A stretch of DNA of 64,000 nucleotides from Arthrobacter sp. B0490 (GCF_002929355.1 NZ_PJIR01000002.1:310001-374000), one strand, 5' to 3'; shown: positions 51,847 through 62,520, numbered from the stretch's first letter. Notes: generated from the sequence alone by a model not told the origin. Program-made: numbers and translations.

Positions 51847-53604
51847 ATGCCCGAATCAGACGACTACGCTCCAGGCGCCGACCGTCGCGGCCCCGACACT
51901 CCCGCGGTCGACCATTCGGTGGCCCAGCGCCAGCTGAACGTGCTGCGGGACAAGCTGCGGCACATCGACCGGCAGCTCGCCGCGGCCACCCAGAACAACG
52001 GTAAGCTCGTCGCCGCCCTCGAGTCCGCCCGCACGGAGATCGTCCGGCTGAAGGCCGCCCTCGAGAAGGAGGGCGCCGCCCCGTTCAGTTTCGCGACCGT
52101 CATGCAGGTGAACCCGAAGCGCCCGTCCGAGCCCGGCACGACCACCGAGGCGACGGTGCAGGACACCGCCGACATCCTGCAGTCGGGGCGGAAGCTCCGC
52201 GTCACCGTCAGCCCCCTCATCAGCGTCCGCCAGCTCGCGCCCGGGCAGGAGGTGCTGCTCAACGAGTCGCTCACGATCGTCGCCGCCCTGGGCTACGAGC
52301 GCGCGGGGGAGATCGTGACCGTGAAGGAGCTCCTCGGCGTCGACCGGGCCCTCGTGGTGGGGCGCACGGACGACGAGCGCGTCATCAGGCTCAGCGGTCC
52401 GCTGCGCACGGAGCGGATCCGCGTGGGCGACGCCCTCGCGGTCGACACCAAGTCCGGCTACGGGCTCGAGAAGGTCCCCCGCAGCGAGGTGGAGAACCTC
52501 GTGCTCGAGGAGGTGCCGGACATCGCCTACGGCGACATCGGCGGGCTCGGGCCGCAGATCGAACAGATCCGCGACGCCGTCGAACTGCCCTTCCTCCACC
52601 CCGACCTCTACCGGGAACACGGGCTCAAGCCGCCCAAGGGGATCCTGCTCTACGGACCTCCGGGCTGCGGCAAGACCCTCATCGCGAAGGCCGTCGCCAA
52701 CTCCCTCGCGGCCCGTGCCGCGGAGCGGGCGGGCGTCGACCAGATCCGCAGCTACTTCCTCAACATCAAGGGGCCGGAACTGCTCGACAAGTACGTGGGG
52801 GAGACCGAGCGCCACATCCGCCTGATCTTCGCCAGGGCACGCGAGAAGGCCTCCGACGGGAGTCCCGTCGTCGTGTTCTTCGACGAGATGGACTCGCTCT
52901 TCCGCACCCGCGGCACCGGCGTGTCCTCCGACGTCGAGACGACCATCGTGCCGCAGCTGCTCAGCGAGATCGACGGCGTCGAGAAGCTCGAGAACGTGAT
53001 CGTCATCGGTGCCTCCAACCGGGAGGACATGATCGACCCGGCCATCCTGCGGCCGGGCCGGCTCGACGTGAAGATCAAGATCCAGCGGCCCGACGCGGAG
53101 GGTGCCGCCGAGATCTTCGCGAAGTACATCACCGCCGACCTCCCGCTGCACGCCGACGACCTCGCGGAGAACGGCAACGACCCGCGGACGACCATCGCCG
53201 AGATGATCCGCCGCACGGTCGAGCAGATGTACTCCACGGACAAGTCGAACGAGTACCTCGAGGTGACCTACGCCAACGGCGACACCGAGATGCTGTACTT
53301 CAAGGACTTCAACTCCGGCGCCGTCATCCAGAACGTCGTGGACCGCGCCAAGAAGTACGCCATCAAGGACCTCCTCCTCGACGGCAGCAAGGGCCTGCGG
53401 ATCGAGCACCTCATGCGGGCCGTGGTGGACGAGTTCCGCGAGCACGAGGACATGCCGAACACCACGAACCCCGACGACTGGGCGCGGATCTCCGGCAAGA
53501 AGGGCGAGCGCATCACGTACATCCGTACCATCGTGCAGGGCAAGGCGGGCCAGGAACCGGGCAAGTCGATCGAGACGACGGCCAACACCGGCCAGTATCT
53601 GTGA
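51847..53604 (+). CDS. arc: Proteasomal ATPase ARC/Mpa
   Basis: A 585-residue AAA ATPase that binds Pup, unfolds pupylated proteins and feeds them to the 20S core. An N-terminal coiled coil (residues 24-75) recognises Pup, an OB double domain follows, then the AAA domain with Walker A GPPGCGKT at 270-277 and Walker B FFDEMDS near 345. It ends GQYL, the C-terminal motif with penultimate Tyr that docks into the proteasome alpha ring. ATG 51847 has GAGGTGG upstream; ATG 51829 is also in frame. Confidence 0.96.
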   Translation: MPESDDYAPGADRRGPDTPAVDHSVAQRQLNVLRDKLRHIDRQLAAATQNNGKLVAALESARTEIVRLKAALEKEGAAPFSFATVMQVNPKRPSEPGTTTEATVQDTADILQSGRKLRVTVSPLISVRQLAPGQEVLLNESLTIVAALGYERAGEIVTVKELLGVDRALVVGRTDDERVIRLSGPLRTERIRVGDALAVDTKSGYGLEKVPRSEVENLVLEEVPDIAYGDIGGLGPQIEQIRDAVELPFLHPDLYREHGLKPPKGILLYGPPGCGKTLIAKAVANSLAARAAERAGVDQIRSYFLNIKGPELLDKYVGETERHIRLIFARAREKASDGSPVVVFFDEMDSLFRTRGTGVSSDVETTIVPQLLSEIDGVEKLENVIVIGASNREDMIDPAILRPGRLDVKIKIQRPDAEGAAEIFAKYITADLPLHADDLAENGNDPRTTIAEMIRRTVEQMYSTDKSNEYLEVTYANGDTEMLYFKDFNSGAVIQNVVDRAKKYAIKDLLLDGSKGLRIEHLMRAVVDEFREHEDMPNTTNPDDWARISGKKGERITYIRTIVQGKAGQEPGKSIETTANTGQYL

Positions 53605-55247
53605 TCGGAACGGGCGGGCGACCGAGCGCGCCGGGGGCGGCGCTGCCGGCGGTCGGTGAGGGGATCTCCGTCCACCGCGTCATGGGAACCGAGACCGAGT
53701 ACGGCATCATCGCGCCCGCCCTGCCCTCGGCGAATCCCACCCTGCTGTCCTCCCAGGTGGTCAACGCCTACGCGGCGACCCTGCGTGAAGGACTGGGCAA
53801 CCTGGCCGGCACGCGGTGGGACTACACGGACGAGACCCCTCTGACCGACGCCCGGGGCTTCCGCATGGACCGCGCGAGCGCCCACCCGAGCCAGCTCACG
53901 GACGAGCCCGCCGAGCTCAGCGCCGAACAGATCGCGCTCGAACGCGGCGAGCCCACGGAGGCCGCCGTCCTCATGAACCTCGTGCTCAACAACGGTGCGA
54001 GGCTCTACGTCGACCACGCCCACCCCGAGTACTCGTCGCCCGAGGTGACCAACCCCCTCGACGCCGTCCTGTGGGACCGGGCGGGCGACCACGTCGCCGT
54101 CACCGCCATGCAGCGGATCGGGGCCATGCCCGGCTTCTCGCCCGTGATCCTCTACAAGAACAACACCGACAACAAGAGCGTCTCCTACGGCTCCCACGAG
54201 AACTACCTGGTGCCCCGCGGCGTCCCGTTCTCCCGGCTCGCCGAGGCACTGATCCCCTTCTTCGTCTCCCGGCAGGTCATCTGCGGTGCGGGGCGGGTGG
54301 GCCTCGGTCCGCTCAACCAGGAGCCCGGCTTCCAGATCAGCCAGCGCGCCGACTTCTTCGAGAACGAGGTCGGGCTCGAGACCACCGTCCGGCGGCCCAT
54401 CATCAACACGAGGGACGAGCCGCACGCCGTCGCCGAGAAGTACCGGCGGCTGCACGTCATCATCGGCGACGCCAACCTCAACGAGGTGTCCAACTACCTC
54501 AAGGTCGGCACCACCGCCCTCGTCCTCTCCCTCATCGAGCAGGGCCTCGCCCCGGTGCCCGTGCTCGAGGACCCGGTCGCGGCGCTGCACACCATCAGCC
54601 ACGACCCCTCGCTGCGGGCCACCGTGCGCCTCGCGGACGGCCGGAGCGTCAGCGGGCTCGACCTGCAGGACCTGTACTGCGACGCGGTGCTCGCCGCGCT
54701 CCCCGCGGACGCGGACGAGCAGACGCGCGACGTCGTCGACCGCTGGCAGTCGCTCCTCGCGACGCTGCGCCGGGCTCCCATGGACGCCGCCCGGCAGGTG
54801 GACTGGATCGCGAAGCTGAAGGTCCTGGAGGCGTACCGGGCGCGGGACGGGCTTGCCTGGACCGACCCGCGACTGGCGCTGATCGACCTGCAGTACGCGG
54901 ACCTGCGGCCCGAGAAGGGCGTCTACCAGCGGCTCGCACGCCGGAACGACGTCGACCTGCTCGTGACGCCCGCGGAGGTGGCGCGGGCCGCCGTCGAGCC
55001 TCCGCGGGACACGCGCGCCTACTTCCGCGGCCGGTGCATCGCCGAGTACCCCGCGGAGGTCGTGGGCGCCAGCTGGGACTCGCTGATCTTCGAGCTCGCG
55101 GGGGAGCGCAGGCTGCAGCGCGTCCAGACCCGGGAGCCGCTCCGGGGAACGGCGGCCCTGACCGCCGAGTTGTTCGACGTGGCTGCCGATGCCGAGGATT
55201 TCCTCGCCCGATTGTTGAGCGGCCCCGATCGCCGCGTGGCACCATAG
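53601..55247 (+). CDS. dop: Pup deamidase/depupylase Dop
   Basis: A 548-residue carboxylate-amine ligase fold enzyme that converts the C-terminal Gln of Pup to Glu and also removes Pup from substrates. The metal site Glu is in [10 protein letters not shown] and the nucleophile-type Asp in [15 protein letters not shown]. The Dop-specific loop lies between them (about residues 75-105). GTG 53601 overlaps the arc stop as GTGA, giving 27 residues before the conserved part; ATG 53682 is another possible start. Confidence 0.95.
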   Translation: MIGTGGRPSAPGAALPAVGEGISVHRVMGTETEYGIIAPALPSANPTLLSSQVVNAYAATLREGLGNLAGTRWDYTDETPLTDARGFRMDRASAHPSQLTDEPAELSAEQIALERGEPTEAAVLMNLVLNNGARLYVDHAHPEYSSPEVTNPLDAVLWDRAGDHVAVTAMQRIGAMPGFSPVILYKNNTDNKSVSYGSHENYLVPRGVPFSRLAEALIPFFVSRQVICGAGRVGLGPLNQEPGFQISQRADFFENEVGLETTVRRPIINTRDEPHAVAEKYRRLHVIIGDANLNEVSNYLKVGTTALVLSLIEQGLAPVPVLEDPVAALHTISHDPSLRATVRLADGRSVSGLDLQDLYCDAVLAALPADADEQTRDVVDRWQSLLATLRRAPMDAARQVDWIAKLKVLEAYRARDGLAWTDPRLALIDLQYADLRPEKGVYQRLARRNDVDLLVTPAEVARAAVEPPRDTRAYFRGRCIAEYPAEVVGASWDSLIFELAGERRLQRVQTREPLRGTAALTAELFDVAADAEDFLARLLSGPDRRVAP

Positions 55248-55250
55248 GAT
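55245..55250 (+). promoter_or_regulatory. -10 box TAGGAT upstream of pup
   Basis: TAGGAT overlaps the dop stop region and lies 41 nt before the pup ATG, so pup and the proteasome genes may have an extra promoter. Confidence 0.45.
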
Positions 55251-55291
55251 TGCGATCCGAGAACGGATCACGTACAGGGAAGGGAGCCATC

Positions 55292-55495
55292 ATGGCGACG
55301 CAGGACCGCAGGACCACGAGCGGATCGGCAACCGAGGCCGAGGAGGAGATCCACGACCCCGCCCCCGCTGCTCCCGCCGCCCAGGACTCCGCACAGACCC
55401 AGGGCGTGGACGACCTCCTCGACGAGATCGACGGCGTCCTGGAATCCAACGCGGAGGAGTTCGTCCGCGGATTCGTGCAGAAGGGCGGCCAGTAG
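55292..55495 (+). CDS. pup: Prokaryotic ubiquitin-like protein Pup
   Basis: A 67-residue disordered acidic protein that is attached to lysines of substrates. The ARC-binding helix is VDDLLDEIDGVLESNAEEF and the tail is VRGFVQKGGQ. It ends in Gln, so Dop must deamidate it before PafA can use it. AGGGAAGGGAG precedes the ATG. prcB starts 4 bp after the stop. Confidence 0.97.
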   Translation: MATQDRRTTSGSATEAEEEIHDPAPAAPAAQDSAQTQGVDDLLDEIDGVLESNAEEFVRGFVQKGGQ

Positions 55496-55498
55496 CGG

Positions 55499-56326
55499 AT
55501 GCTCCCGGACGATGCAGCAGCGGCGGTTCCCCGGGCCGCCTCGACCTCCTTCGCCGACTACCTCGGCGCGCACCATCCCGGACTGCTGCCGTCCAACCGC
55601 ACGCTCGGGCCGACGACCGGCTCGGTGGACGCCTCGCACCTCGCCCCGCACGCCACCACGATCGTCTCCCTGACCTTCCCCGGCGGCGTCCTGATGGCGG
55701 GGGACCGGCGGGCGACCATGGGCAACGTCATCGCGAGCCGCCACATCGAGAAGGTCTTCCCCGCCGACCGCTCCTCGGTCCTCGGTATCGCGGGCAGCGC
55801 CGGGATCGGGCTGGACCTGACCCGGCTCTTCCAGGTGGAGCTGGAGCACTACGAGAAGATCGAGGCCACGATGATGAGCCTCGACGGCAAGGCCAACCGC
55901 CTCGCGGCGATGGTCCGCCAGAACCTCCCCATGGCGATGCAGGGCCTTGCCGTCGTGCCGCTGTTCGCGGGGTTCGACACCGACCGCCACGTCGGGCGGC
56001 TCTTCTCCTTCGACGTCACCGGAGGGCGGTACGAGGAGCACGAGCACCACTCGGTCGGATCCGGCTCGGTGTTCGCCCGCGGGTCGCTCAAGAAACTGTG
56101 GAACCCGCGCCTGGACGAGTCCTCCGCCGTGCGCGTCGCGGTGGAAGCGCTGTACGACGCGGCCGACGACGACTCGGCGACGGGCGGTCCGGATGCGGTC
56201 CGATCGCTGTGGCCCGTGGTCTACGTCGTGGACGCGGCCGGTGCCCGGCGCGTCCCCGAGCGTGACCTCGAAGCCGTGGCGCACGCCATCATCGACGCCC
56301 GCTCCGCGGCGGGCAGGGAGGCCTAG
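55499..56326 (+). CDS. prcB: Proteasome beta subunit PrcB
   Basis: A 275-residue 20S beta subunit. A propeptide of 52 residues is removed so that Thr53 (in [12 protein letters not shown]) becomes the N-terminal nucleophile. The following [12 protein letters not shown] carries the conserved Asp/Arg, and AGSAGIG is the conserved turn before the central helices. It forms the catalytic beta rings with PrcA. It lies 4 bp from pup and 3 bp from prcA, so it is part of one operon. Confidence 0.96.
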   Translation: MLPDDAAAAVPRAASTSFADYLGAHHPGLLPSNRTLGPTTGSVDASHLAPHATTIVSLTFPGGVLMAGDRRATMGNVIASRHIEKVFPADRSSVLGIAGSAGIGLDLTRLFQVELEHYEKIEATMMSLDGKANRLAAMVRQNLPMAMQGLAVVPLFAGFDTDRHVGRLFSFDVTGGRYEEHEHHSVGSGSVFARGSLKKLWNPRLDESSAVRVAVEALYDAADDDSATGGPDAVRSLWPVVYVVDAAGARRVPERDLEAVAHAIIDARSAAGREA

Positions 56327-56329
56327 GCC

Positions 56330-57082
56330 ATGACCCAGCAGTTCTACGTCTCCCCGGAGCAGCTCATGAAGGACCGCGCGGACTTCGCGCGGAAGGGCAT
56401 CGGCCGCGGGAGGTCGGTCGTGGTGATGAGCTGCCGCGACGGGATCGCCCTCGTCGCCGAGAACCCCTCACCCTCGCTGCACAAGCTGGGCGAGATCTAC
56501 GACCGCATCGCGTTCGCCGCCGTGGGGAAGTACAACGAGTTCGAGAGCCTCCGGCAGGCGGGCGTGCGCTACGCGGACGTGCGCGGCTACTCCTACGCCC
56601 GCGAGGACGTCACCGCCCGGGGGCTCGCCAGTGTCTACGCCCAGAGCCTGGGTGCCGTGTTCACCGCGGAGAGCAAACCGTTCGAGGTCGAGCTCGTGGT
56701 GGCCGAGGTGGGCCGCGCCCAGGACGCCGACCACCTGTACCGCCTCACCTTCGACGGCTCGATCGCCGACGAGTCGGGCTTCGTCGTGATGGGCGGCGCC
56801 GCCGACGTCGTCGTCGACGCCCTGCAGGGCGCGTGGTCCTCGGATCTCGGCCTGCCCGAGGCCGTCCGTGCCGCCGCCCGGGCTCTCCGGAACGGCGGGA
56901 CCAGCAGCGGGACCACCGGTGCCGCCGGGGACGTGGACCGGCCCGCCGCGCTCGATCCGTCAGTGCTCGAGGTCGCCTTCCTCGAACGCGACCCCGACAC
57001 GCTGCGGGGCAGCCGCCGCGCGTTCCGCCGCATCGGCGGCCCCGAGCTCGAGGCCATACTGCAGTACGAACAGGACACGTGA
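56330..57082 (+). CDS. prcA: Proteasome alpha subunit PrcA
   Basis: A 250-residue 20S alpha subunit. The N-terminal helix [19 protein letters not shown] forms the gate, and [19 protein letters not shown] starts the Ntn fold without a catalytic Thr. It forms the outer rings that dock ARC. A Gly/Thr-rich insert near residues 188-205 is not conserved. Its stop overlaps the pafA start as TGATG. Confidence 0.96.
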   Translation: MTQQFYVSPEQLMKDRADFARKGIGRGRSVVVMSCRDGIALVAENPSPSLHKLGEIYDRIAFAAVGKYNEFESLRQAGVRYADVRGYSYAREDVTARGLASVYAQSLGAVFTAESKPFEVELVVAEVGRAQDADHLYRLTFDGSIADESGFVVMGGAADVVVDALQGAWSSDLGLPEAVRAAARALRNGGTSSGTTGAAGDVDRPAALDPSVLEVAFLERDPDTLRGSRRAFRRIGGPELEAILQYEQDT

Positions 57083-58443
57083 TGGACCGGCGCATCTTCG
57101 GAGTCGAGACCGAATTCGGCATCTCCTACTCGGGCCCGAACTCGCGCCCGCTCTCCCCCGAGGAGGTGGCCCGGTACCTGTTCCGCAAGGTCGTCAGCTG
57201 GGGGAGGTCCTCCAACGTCTTCCTGACCAACGGGTCACGCCTGTACCTCGATGTCGGCTCGCACCCCGAATACGCGACCGCCGAGTGCGACGACCTCGCC
57301 CAGCTCGTCGCCCACGACCGCGCGGGCGAGCTGATCCTCGAGGACCTCGTCTCCGAGGCGCAGCGCAAGCTGGCGCAGGAGGGCTACGACGGCAAGATCT
57401 ACCTCTTCAAGAACAACACCGACTCCGCCGGGAACTCCTACGGCAGCCACGAGAACTACCTGATCCCCCGGAAACTCGAGTTCGCGCGGCTCGCCGACAT
57501 CCTCATCCCGTTCCTCGTGACACGGCAGCTCCTCGTCGGCGCCGGCAAGGTCCTCAAGACGCAGACCGGCTCCATCTACGCGTTCTCGCAGCGCGCGGAC
57601 CACCTGTGGGAGGGCATCTCCTCGGCCACGACCCGTTCCCGGCCGATCATCAACACGCGCGACGAGCCGCACGCCGACGCGGAGCACTACCGCCGGCTGC
57701 ACGTGATCGCCGGTGACTCCAACATGTCCGAGACGACGATGCTCCTGAAGATCGGGTCGGTGGACCTGCTGCTGCGCATGGTCGAGGCCGGCGAGGTGAT
57801 GCGGGACTTCCGTCTCGAGAACCCCATCCGCAGCATCCGGGAGATCTCGCACGACCTCACGGGCCGTCAGGTGCTCAAACTCGCGAACGGCCGGCACATG
57901 ACCGCCCTCGAGATGCAGCGCGAGTACCTCGCCCGGGTGACGGCGTTCGTCGACCGGCACGGCGCGCACAACGACCACGTCCCGACCATCCTCGACCTGT
58001 GGGAGCGCGTGCTCGATGCCGTGGAGACCGGGAACACCGCAGGCATCGACACGGAGGTGGACTGGGCGATCAAGAAGAAGCTGATCGACCGCTACCTCGC
58101 CCGTTCCGGCGGGGACCTGGACTCGGCCAGGGCCGCCCAGCTCGACCTCACCTATCACGACATCTCACGGTCACGCGGACTGTTCTTCCTGCTGCAGGCC
58201 CGCGGTGAAGCGGCCCGCGTCGTCGACGACACCGCGGTGAAGGAGGCGGTGGACATCCCGCCGCACACCACGCGTGCCCGGCTGCGCGGGGAATTCGTGC
58301 GCCGCGCGAAGGAGGCGAACCGCGACTACACGGTCGACTGGGTGCACCTCAAGCTCAACGACCGGGCGCAACAGACGATCCTCTGCAAGGACCCGTTCAC
58401 GTCCGTCGACGAACGCGTGGAGGCGCTGCTGCAGCAGCTGTGA
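57082..58443 (+). CDS. pafA: Pup--protein ligase PafA
   Basis: A 453-residue ligase that joins the deamidated Pup Glu to a substrate lysine with ATP. The metal site Glu is in FGVETEFGI and the catalytic Asp in [15 protein letters not shown]. It resembles Dop but lacks the Dop loop. ATG 57082 shares a base with the prcA stop; GTG 57079 is also possible. A 178-bp gap follows before the FKBP genes. Confidence 0.97.
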   Translation: MDRRIFGVETEFGISYSGPNSRPLSPEEVARYLFRKVVSWGRSSNVFLTNGSRLYLDVGSHPEYATAECDDLAQLVAHDRAGELILEDLVSEAQRKLAQEGYDGKIYLFKNNTDSAGNSYGSHENYLIPRKLEFARLADILIPFLVTRQLLVGAGKVLKTQTGSIYAFSQRADHLWEGISSATTRSRPIINTRDEPHADAEHYRRLHVIAGDSNMSETTMLLKIGSVDLLLRMVEAGEVMRDFRLENPIRSIREISHDLTGRQVLKLANGRHMTALEMQREYLARVTAFVDRHGAHNDHVPTILDLWERVLDAVETGNTAGIDTEVDWAIKKKLIDRYLARSGGDLDSARAAQLDLTYHDISRSRGLFFLLQARGEAARVVDDTAVKEAVDIPPHTTRARLRGEFVRRAKEANRDYTVDWVHLKLNDRAQQTILCKDPFTSVDERVEALLQQL

Positions 58444-58456
58444 CGCGGCCGTCCCG

Positions 58457-58493
58457 CGGGCACCACCGGTTCCATCCCGGTTCCATACCGGTG
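58457..58493 (+). terminator. Possible terminator after pafA
   Basis: GGCACC and GGTGCC enclose two copies of CCGGTTCCAT. The stem is only 6 bp, so this is weak. Confidence 0.3.
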
Positions 58494-58556
58494 CCGCGCG
58501 CGCCTGTCCGTCCGTCAACAGCGCGCCCCGAGGAGAAACCGTCCGGCCCCAGCCGT

Positions 58557-58562
58557 TAGGCT
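58557..58562 (+). promoter_or_regulatory. -10 box TAGGCT of the FKBP genes
   Basis: TAGGCT lies 59 nt before GTG 58622. Confidence 0.45.
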
Positions 58563-58621
58563 TGTCGGGGCCCTTTGTTCCGCGGGCAGCCCGACCTGGA
58601 CACCAACCTGAAAGTGGTTCT

Positions 58622-59584
58622 GTGCGAAAAGTACTAGCAATCCTTCTCCCGCTGCTGCTGCTGTTGCTGACGGCCTGCGGCGGACCGACGACGGACAACC
58701 TGACGGGGGAGTCCTCGGGGAGGTCGGCGGGAGCCGCCGAGATCTTCGACACCGTCACGGTGACCGGCGGGTCCGACGAGGAAGCACCGACCGTCGAGTT
58801 CGAGTCGCCCCTGGACACCAGCGCCGCTGCCGCGAAGACCGTGGCCGAGGGCGAGGGCAACGAGATCAAGGAGGGCGAGCAGATCAGCGTGCAGCTCGTG
58901 GCCCTGAACGCCGAGGACGGATCGGTGCTCGGAGAGACCTACAGCCAGGGCGAGCCGCAGGTCCTTCCCCTCGACGACACGTTCAAGGGCGAGTTCCCCG
59001 AACTCTTCGACGTCCTCATCGGTACGAAGGTCGGCTCGCAGGTCGCCTTCGCCACGCCCCCGCCCGCGGGGGCCGAGGGAGCAGCCGAGACCCCGAACCA
59101 GATCCTGGTCCTCAAGGTCATCTCGTCCGAGCAGCCCCCGCCCGAGCCCGAGGTGCTGTCCCCCGAGGATGTCCAGAAGCTCGATGACGAGGGCCAGCTG
59201 CCCACCTTCACCTTCGGTGACAAAGGCGCCCCCGAGGTCACGATCCCCGAGAACGACCCGTCCGACGACCTCGTCGTGAAGGTGCTCGAGGAAGGCGACG
59301 GCGAGGTGCTCGCCGAGACCGACACCATCACCGCGAACTACACCGGCTGGACCTACGCCGACGGGCAGAAGTTCGATTCGAGCTTCGACCGCGGCGAGCC
59401 GGCGAGCTTCCCGCTGAACGGCGTCATCACCGGCTGGACGAAGGGCCTCACCGGCCAGAAGGTCGGCTCCAAGGTGATGCTCGTCATCCCCGAGCCGTGG
59501 GCCTACCCCACCGCCGGCGAGGGCCAGCCCTCCGGCACGCTCGTGTTCTTCGTCGAGATCGTCAGCAAGGAAGCCGCCCAGTAG
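58622..59584 (+). CDS. FKBP-type peptidyl-prolyl isomerase lipoprotein
   Basis: A 320-residue exported lipoprotein. The signal ends in the lipobox LLTAC, so it is anchored to the membrane outside the cell. Two FKBP-like domains follow: a degenerate one at about 75-165 and a complete one at about 235-320 (VTANYTGWTYADGQKFDSS-type, with VIPEPWAYP). It assists folding of exported proteins. A second, cytosolic FKBP gene follows after 56 bp, both between pafA and pafBC. Confidence 0.88.
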   Translation: MRKVLAILLPLLLLLLTACGGPTTDNLTGESSGRSAGAAEIFDTVTVTGGSDEEAPTVEFESPLDTSAAAAKTVAEGEGNEIKEGEQISVQLVALNAEDGSVLGETYSQGEPQVLPLDDTFKGEFPELFDVLIGTKVGSQVAFATPPPAGAEGAAETPNQILVLKVISSEQPPPEPEVLSPEDVQKLDDEGQLPTFTFGDKGAPEVTIPENDPSDDLVVKVLEEGDGEVLAETDTITANYTGWTYADGQKFDSSFDRGEPASFPLNGVITGWTKGLTGQKVGSKVMLVIPEPWAYPTAGEGQPSGTLVFFVEIVSKEAAQ

Positions 59585-59640
59585 TCCGACGCCGCGCCCG
59601 CGGCGGCCGGACCGGCAGTACCCCCCCACGAAAGGAAACC

Positions 59641-60036
59641 ATGTCCTTCGGACAGCGCAAGTTCGACCGGCAGAAGCCCGAGATCGACTTCCCGGCCCAC
59701 GACGCCCCGACCGACCTCGTCATCGAGGACATCGTCGAGGGCACCGGCGACGAGGCCAAGCCCGGCAACACCGTGTCCACGCACTACGTGGGTGTGGCCT
59801 TCTCCACGGGCGAGGAGTTCGACGCGTCCTGGAACCGCGGCGCCCCGCTCGATTTCCGCGTCGGTGTCGGCCAGGTCATCCAGGGCTGGGACCAGGGGCT
59901 CCTCGGCATGAAGGTCGGCGGACGCCGCCGCCTCGAGATCCCGTCCCACCTCGCCTACGGTCCGAGCGGCGCCGGCTCCGCGATCGGCCCGAACGAGGCG
60001 CTGATCTTCGTGGTGGACCTGCTCGCCGTCCGGTAG
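59641..60036 (+). CDS. Cytosolic FKBP-type peptidyl-prolyl isomerase
   Basis: A 131-residue single-domain FKBP. The core has VSTHYVGV, FDASWNRGAPLDFRVG, VIQGWDQGLLGMKVGGRR and LAYGPSGAG, with all usual active-site aromatic residues. It has no signal peptide. GAAAGGAAA precedes ATG 59641. It probably speeds proline isomerisation in newly made proteins. A 20-bp hairpin follows. Confidence 0.94.
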   Translation: MSFGQRKFDRQKPEIDFPAHDAPTDLVIEDIVEGTGDEAKPGNTVSTHYVGVAFSTGEEFDASWNRGAPLDFRVGVGQVIQGWDQGLLGMKVGGRRRLEIPSHLAYGPSGAGSAIGPNEALIFVVDLLAVR

Positions 60037-60062
60037 ACCCGGCACATACATCACTTCGGTCC

Positions 60063-60104
60063 AGGAGGGACGCAGGTCGACCCCGGTCGACCTGCGTCCC
60101 TCCT
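60063..60104 (+). terminator. Strong terminator after the FKBP genes
   Basis: A 20-bp inverted repeat (AGGAGGGACGCAGGTCGACC with its exact complement) with two central C, 27 bp after the stop. It separates the FKBP genes from pafBC. Confidence 0.85.
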
Positions 60105-60121
60105 GCCGCGTCGAGGAAAGG

Positions 60122-60127
60122 TAGGGT
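60122..60127 (+). promoter_or_regulatory. -10 box TAGGGT, leaderless pafBC
   Basis: TAGGGT is followed by 7 nt and GTG 60135. Confidence 0.65.
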
Positions 60128-60134
60128 TTTCACC

Positions 60135-62123
60135 GTGTCCGCAAAACGTACCGAACGCCTCCTCACCCTCGTGATCATGCTCCTGTCGAGCCGGCGCGGG
60201 TTCACGAAGGAAGAACTTTTCGAGGAGATCGACCTGTACCGCGAGGCGACGTCCGTGGCTGCGCGCGAGAAGCTCTTCGACCGGGACAAGGCAGCCCTCC
60301 GCGAGCAGGGCATCCCGCTCGAGTCCTTCAGCGAGGACACCCTGTTCGACAACGACAACACCGTGCAGCGCTACCGCATCGACGCCGAGGACTACCGCCT
60401 CGGTGGTGTCACCTTCCAGCCCGACGAGTACGCGGTCCTCAACCTGGCCGCGGGAGTATGGGACCAGGGGTCCCTCGACTCCGCGGCGTCACGCGCCCTC
60501 CGGAAACTGAGTTCCCGCAGCACCGACGGAGGCGTCGAACTGACGCCCCTCATCCAGCCCCGCATCACCACCGACGCACCCCACTGGGACGTCGTCTGGC
60601 AGGCGCTCACCTCCCGGGCGCCCCTCCGCTTCCCCTACCGTGCGGCCAGCACCGGGCGCGAGGAGATCCGCACCATCCACCCGTGGGGCATGGGGGCGCG
60701 GTTCGGGCACTGGTACGTCGTCGGCTTCGACACCACGCGCGGCGCAGAGCGTTTCTTCCGGCTCTCCCGCATGACGGGGGAGCCGGTCGTCCTGCCGGGG
60801 ACCTTCGACGTCCCGGCGTCCTTCGACATGAACCAGACGCTGTCCTCGCTCTCGCGGCGCGAACCCGACCGCACCGCCGTCGTCGCCGTCCGGCCGGGCT
60901 CCTGCCAGGTGCTGAGGGTCCGCAAGGACGCGGAGGTCCTCCGCACGGGGGAGGAGTGGGACGTGCTTCGCGTGCCGTACGCGGCGTCGAGCCCGATGGC
61001 GGCGACCGTCGCGGGGCTGGGCATCAATGCCAGGGTGCAGGAGCCCCAGGAGCTCGCCGTGGAGGTCGGGCGCCTGCTGGACGGTGCCTACCAGGCCGCC
61101 ATGTCCGCACCGCGCGGCCTCGAGATCACCGGGGGCGTGCGGCTGGCACCCCGACGCAAGTCCTCCGCGCAGGACCACCTGCTCCGCCTGCTCGACCTCG
61201 TCCCCTACCTCCTGGCGAACCCGGGCGCGGAAGTGGGGGAGACGGCACGCAGGTTCGACGTCAGCGAGAGCCAGCTCACCAAGGACCTCGACCTCCTGTT
61301 CGTGAGCGGGCCGCGGCACTATCCCGACGGCCTGATGGACGTCAACATCGAGGACGGCCGGATCTACCTCACCAACGCGCGAGACCTCGCCGAGCCCGTG
61401 AAGCTGAGCATGGACGAGGCCTGCTCGCTGATCGTCGGTCTCCAGGCGCTGCGCGAACTACCCGGGATGAGGAACAACGAGGCGATCGTCAGCGCCCAGA
61501 CGAAGCTGACCGCCGCAGCCGGCGACGCCGCGCGCATCGGCACGGCGGTGGCGACGAAGCTGACGGAGGACGACATCGACCCGACGCTGGAGGTGCTGCA
61601 GGCCGCCCTGCACTCCCGGGTGCGGGTGGCCGTCGACTACTTCGTGCCGACGCGCGACGAGATCACCCATCGCCTGCTCGAGCCCATCCGGATCTTCCTG
61701 CACCAGGACACGTGGTACCTCGAGGCGTGGAGCGTCGACTCCGACGGGCTGCGCAACTTCAGGCTCGACCGCATCCAGAGTGCCGCGCTCACCGACCAGC
61801 CGGCCACCGCCCTGGTGGACGAGGAGTCCCTCGCCCGGGACCGGCGGGCCACCCTGCCGTACCGGTCCGGGGACGCGGACCAGGCCGTCACGCTCCTGCT
61901 GGAGCCACGGGCGCGCTGGATCGCGGCGCAGTACAACGCCGACGCCATGGAGGAGCTCGGCGAGGACCGGCTCGTCGCGCGGCTCAAGGTGGCGTCGAGT
62001 GCCTGGATCCCCGGCCTCGTGGCGGGGCTCGGCGGGTCCGCCGCTGTCGTCGGCCCCGACCAGCTGCGCGAGGAGACCCTCCGCTGGCTCGAGGCGGCCC
62101 GCGCCCATCAGGCGCTGGCCTAG
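60135..62123 (+). CDS. pafBC: PafB-PafC fusion, WYL-domain transcriptional activator PafBC
   Basis: A 662-residue fusion of the two regulators that are separate genes in mycobacteria. The first half has an HTH (residues 1-70) and a WYL domain with HWYVVGFD near 195. The second half repeats this: HTH near 340-400 and WYL with TWYLEAWS near 520, each followed by a C-terminal extension. PafBC activates DNA-repair genes after DNA damage, apart from the LexA route. A natural fusion of this kind is known from Arthrobacter aurescens, which supports the host assignment. Confidence 0.95.
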   Translation: MSAKRTERLLTLVIMLLSSRRGFTKEELFEEIDLYREATSVAAREKLFDRDKAALREQGIPLESFSEDTLFDNDNTVQRYRIDAEDYRLGGVTFQPDEYAVLNLAAGVWDQGSLDSAASRALRKLSSRSTDGGVELTPLIQPRITTDAPHWDVVWQALTSRAPLRFPYRAASTGREEIRTIHPWGMGARFGHWYVVGFDTTRGAERFFRLSRMTGEPVVLPGTFDVPASFDMNQTLSSLSRREPDRTAVVAVRPGSCQVLRVRKDAEVLRTGEEWDVLRVPYAASSPMAATVAGLGINARVQEPQELAVEVGRLLDGAYQAAMSAPRGLEITGGVRLAPRRKSSAQDHLLRLLDLVPYLLANPGAEVGETARRFDVSESQLTKDLDLLFVSGPRHYPDGLMDVNIEDGRIYLTNARDLAEPVKLSMDEACSLIVGLQALRELPGMRNNEAIVSAQTKLTAAAGDAARIGTAVATKLTEDDIDPTLEVLQAALHSRVRVAVDYFVPTRDEITHRLLEPIRIFLHQDTWYLEAWSVDSDGLRNFRLDRIQSAALTDQPATALVDEESLARDRRATLPYRSGDADQAVTLLLEPRARWIAAQYNADAMEELGEDRLVARLKVASSAWIPGLVAGLGGSAAVVGPDQLREETLRWLEAARAHQALA

Positions 62124-62126
62124 ACT
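62121..62126 (+). promoter_or_regulatory. -10 box TAGACT, leaderless small gene
   Basis: TAGACT overlaps the pafBC stop and is followed by 6 nt and ATG 62133. Confidence 0.6.
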
Positions 62127-62132
62127 GAACCC

Positions 62133-62483
62133 ATGCTCTGGTGGATGTGGATCGTGCTGTGGGTGGCGCTGGTGGCCGTCAGTGTCATCTTCCTGACCGT
62201 GATCGGGTTCCGTGTGTTCCGCCGCGGGATGCGAACTCTCGGTGAATTCGGGGAAGCGATGGACCGCCTCGAGGTGAACGTGCCTGCCCACGACGGGCTC
62301 GCCCCCCACTCCGCCGGGGTGCCCGGGATCCCCGTACCCGCCGTGTTCTCCAGGCCGGAGGACGTCCGTGCCGCACGCGCGCTCGCCCGGACGCGCCGTG
62401 CCGATGACCGGCGCAGCCGGCGGATCGTCAAGCGTGCCGGCCGCGGGCAGCCGCAACTCCTGCAGGACATGCCCCACCTGTGA
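62133..62483 (+). CDS. Small single-pass membrane protein
   Basis: A 116-residue protein with one Trp-rich N-terminal membrane helix (residues 2-27) and a soluble basic tail with RTRRADDRRSRRIVKRAG. I do not recognise the family. It lies between pafBC and tatA and has its own leaderless-type promoter. Function unknown. Confidence 0.72.
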   Translation: MLWWMWIVLWVALVAVSVIFLTVIGFRVFRRGMRTLGEFGEAMDRLEVNVPAHDGLAPHSAGVPGIPVPAVFSRPEDVRAARALARTRRADDRRSRRIVKRAGRGQPQLLQDMPHL

Positions 62484-62485
62484 CC

Positions 62486-62491
62486 TAAACT
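62486..62491 (+). promoter_or_regulatory. -10 box TAAACT of tatAC
   Basis: TAAACT lies 29 nt before ATG 62521. The short leader has GAGAGGA 7 nt before the start. Confidence 0.6.
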
Positions 62492-62520
62492 GTTGTGGGG
62501 ATCAACGAGAGGAATTGGGC

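Noticed and set aside
58469-58493. Regulatory direct repeat CCGGTTCCAT after pafA
   Set aside because: Two short copies inside a GC-rich gap; more simply part of a weak terminator.
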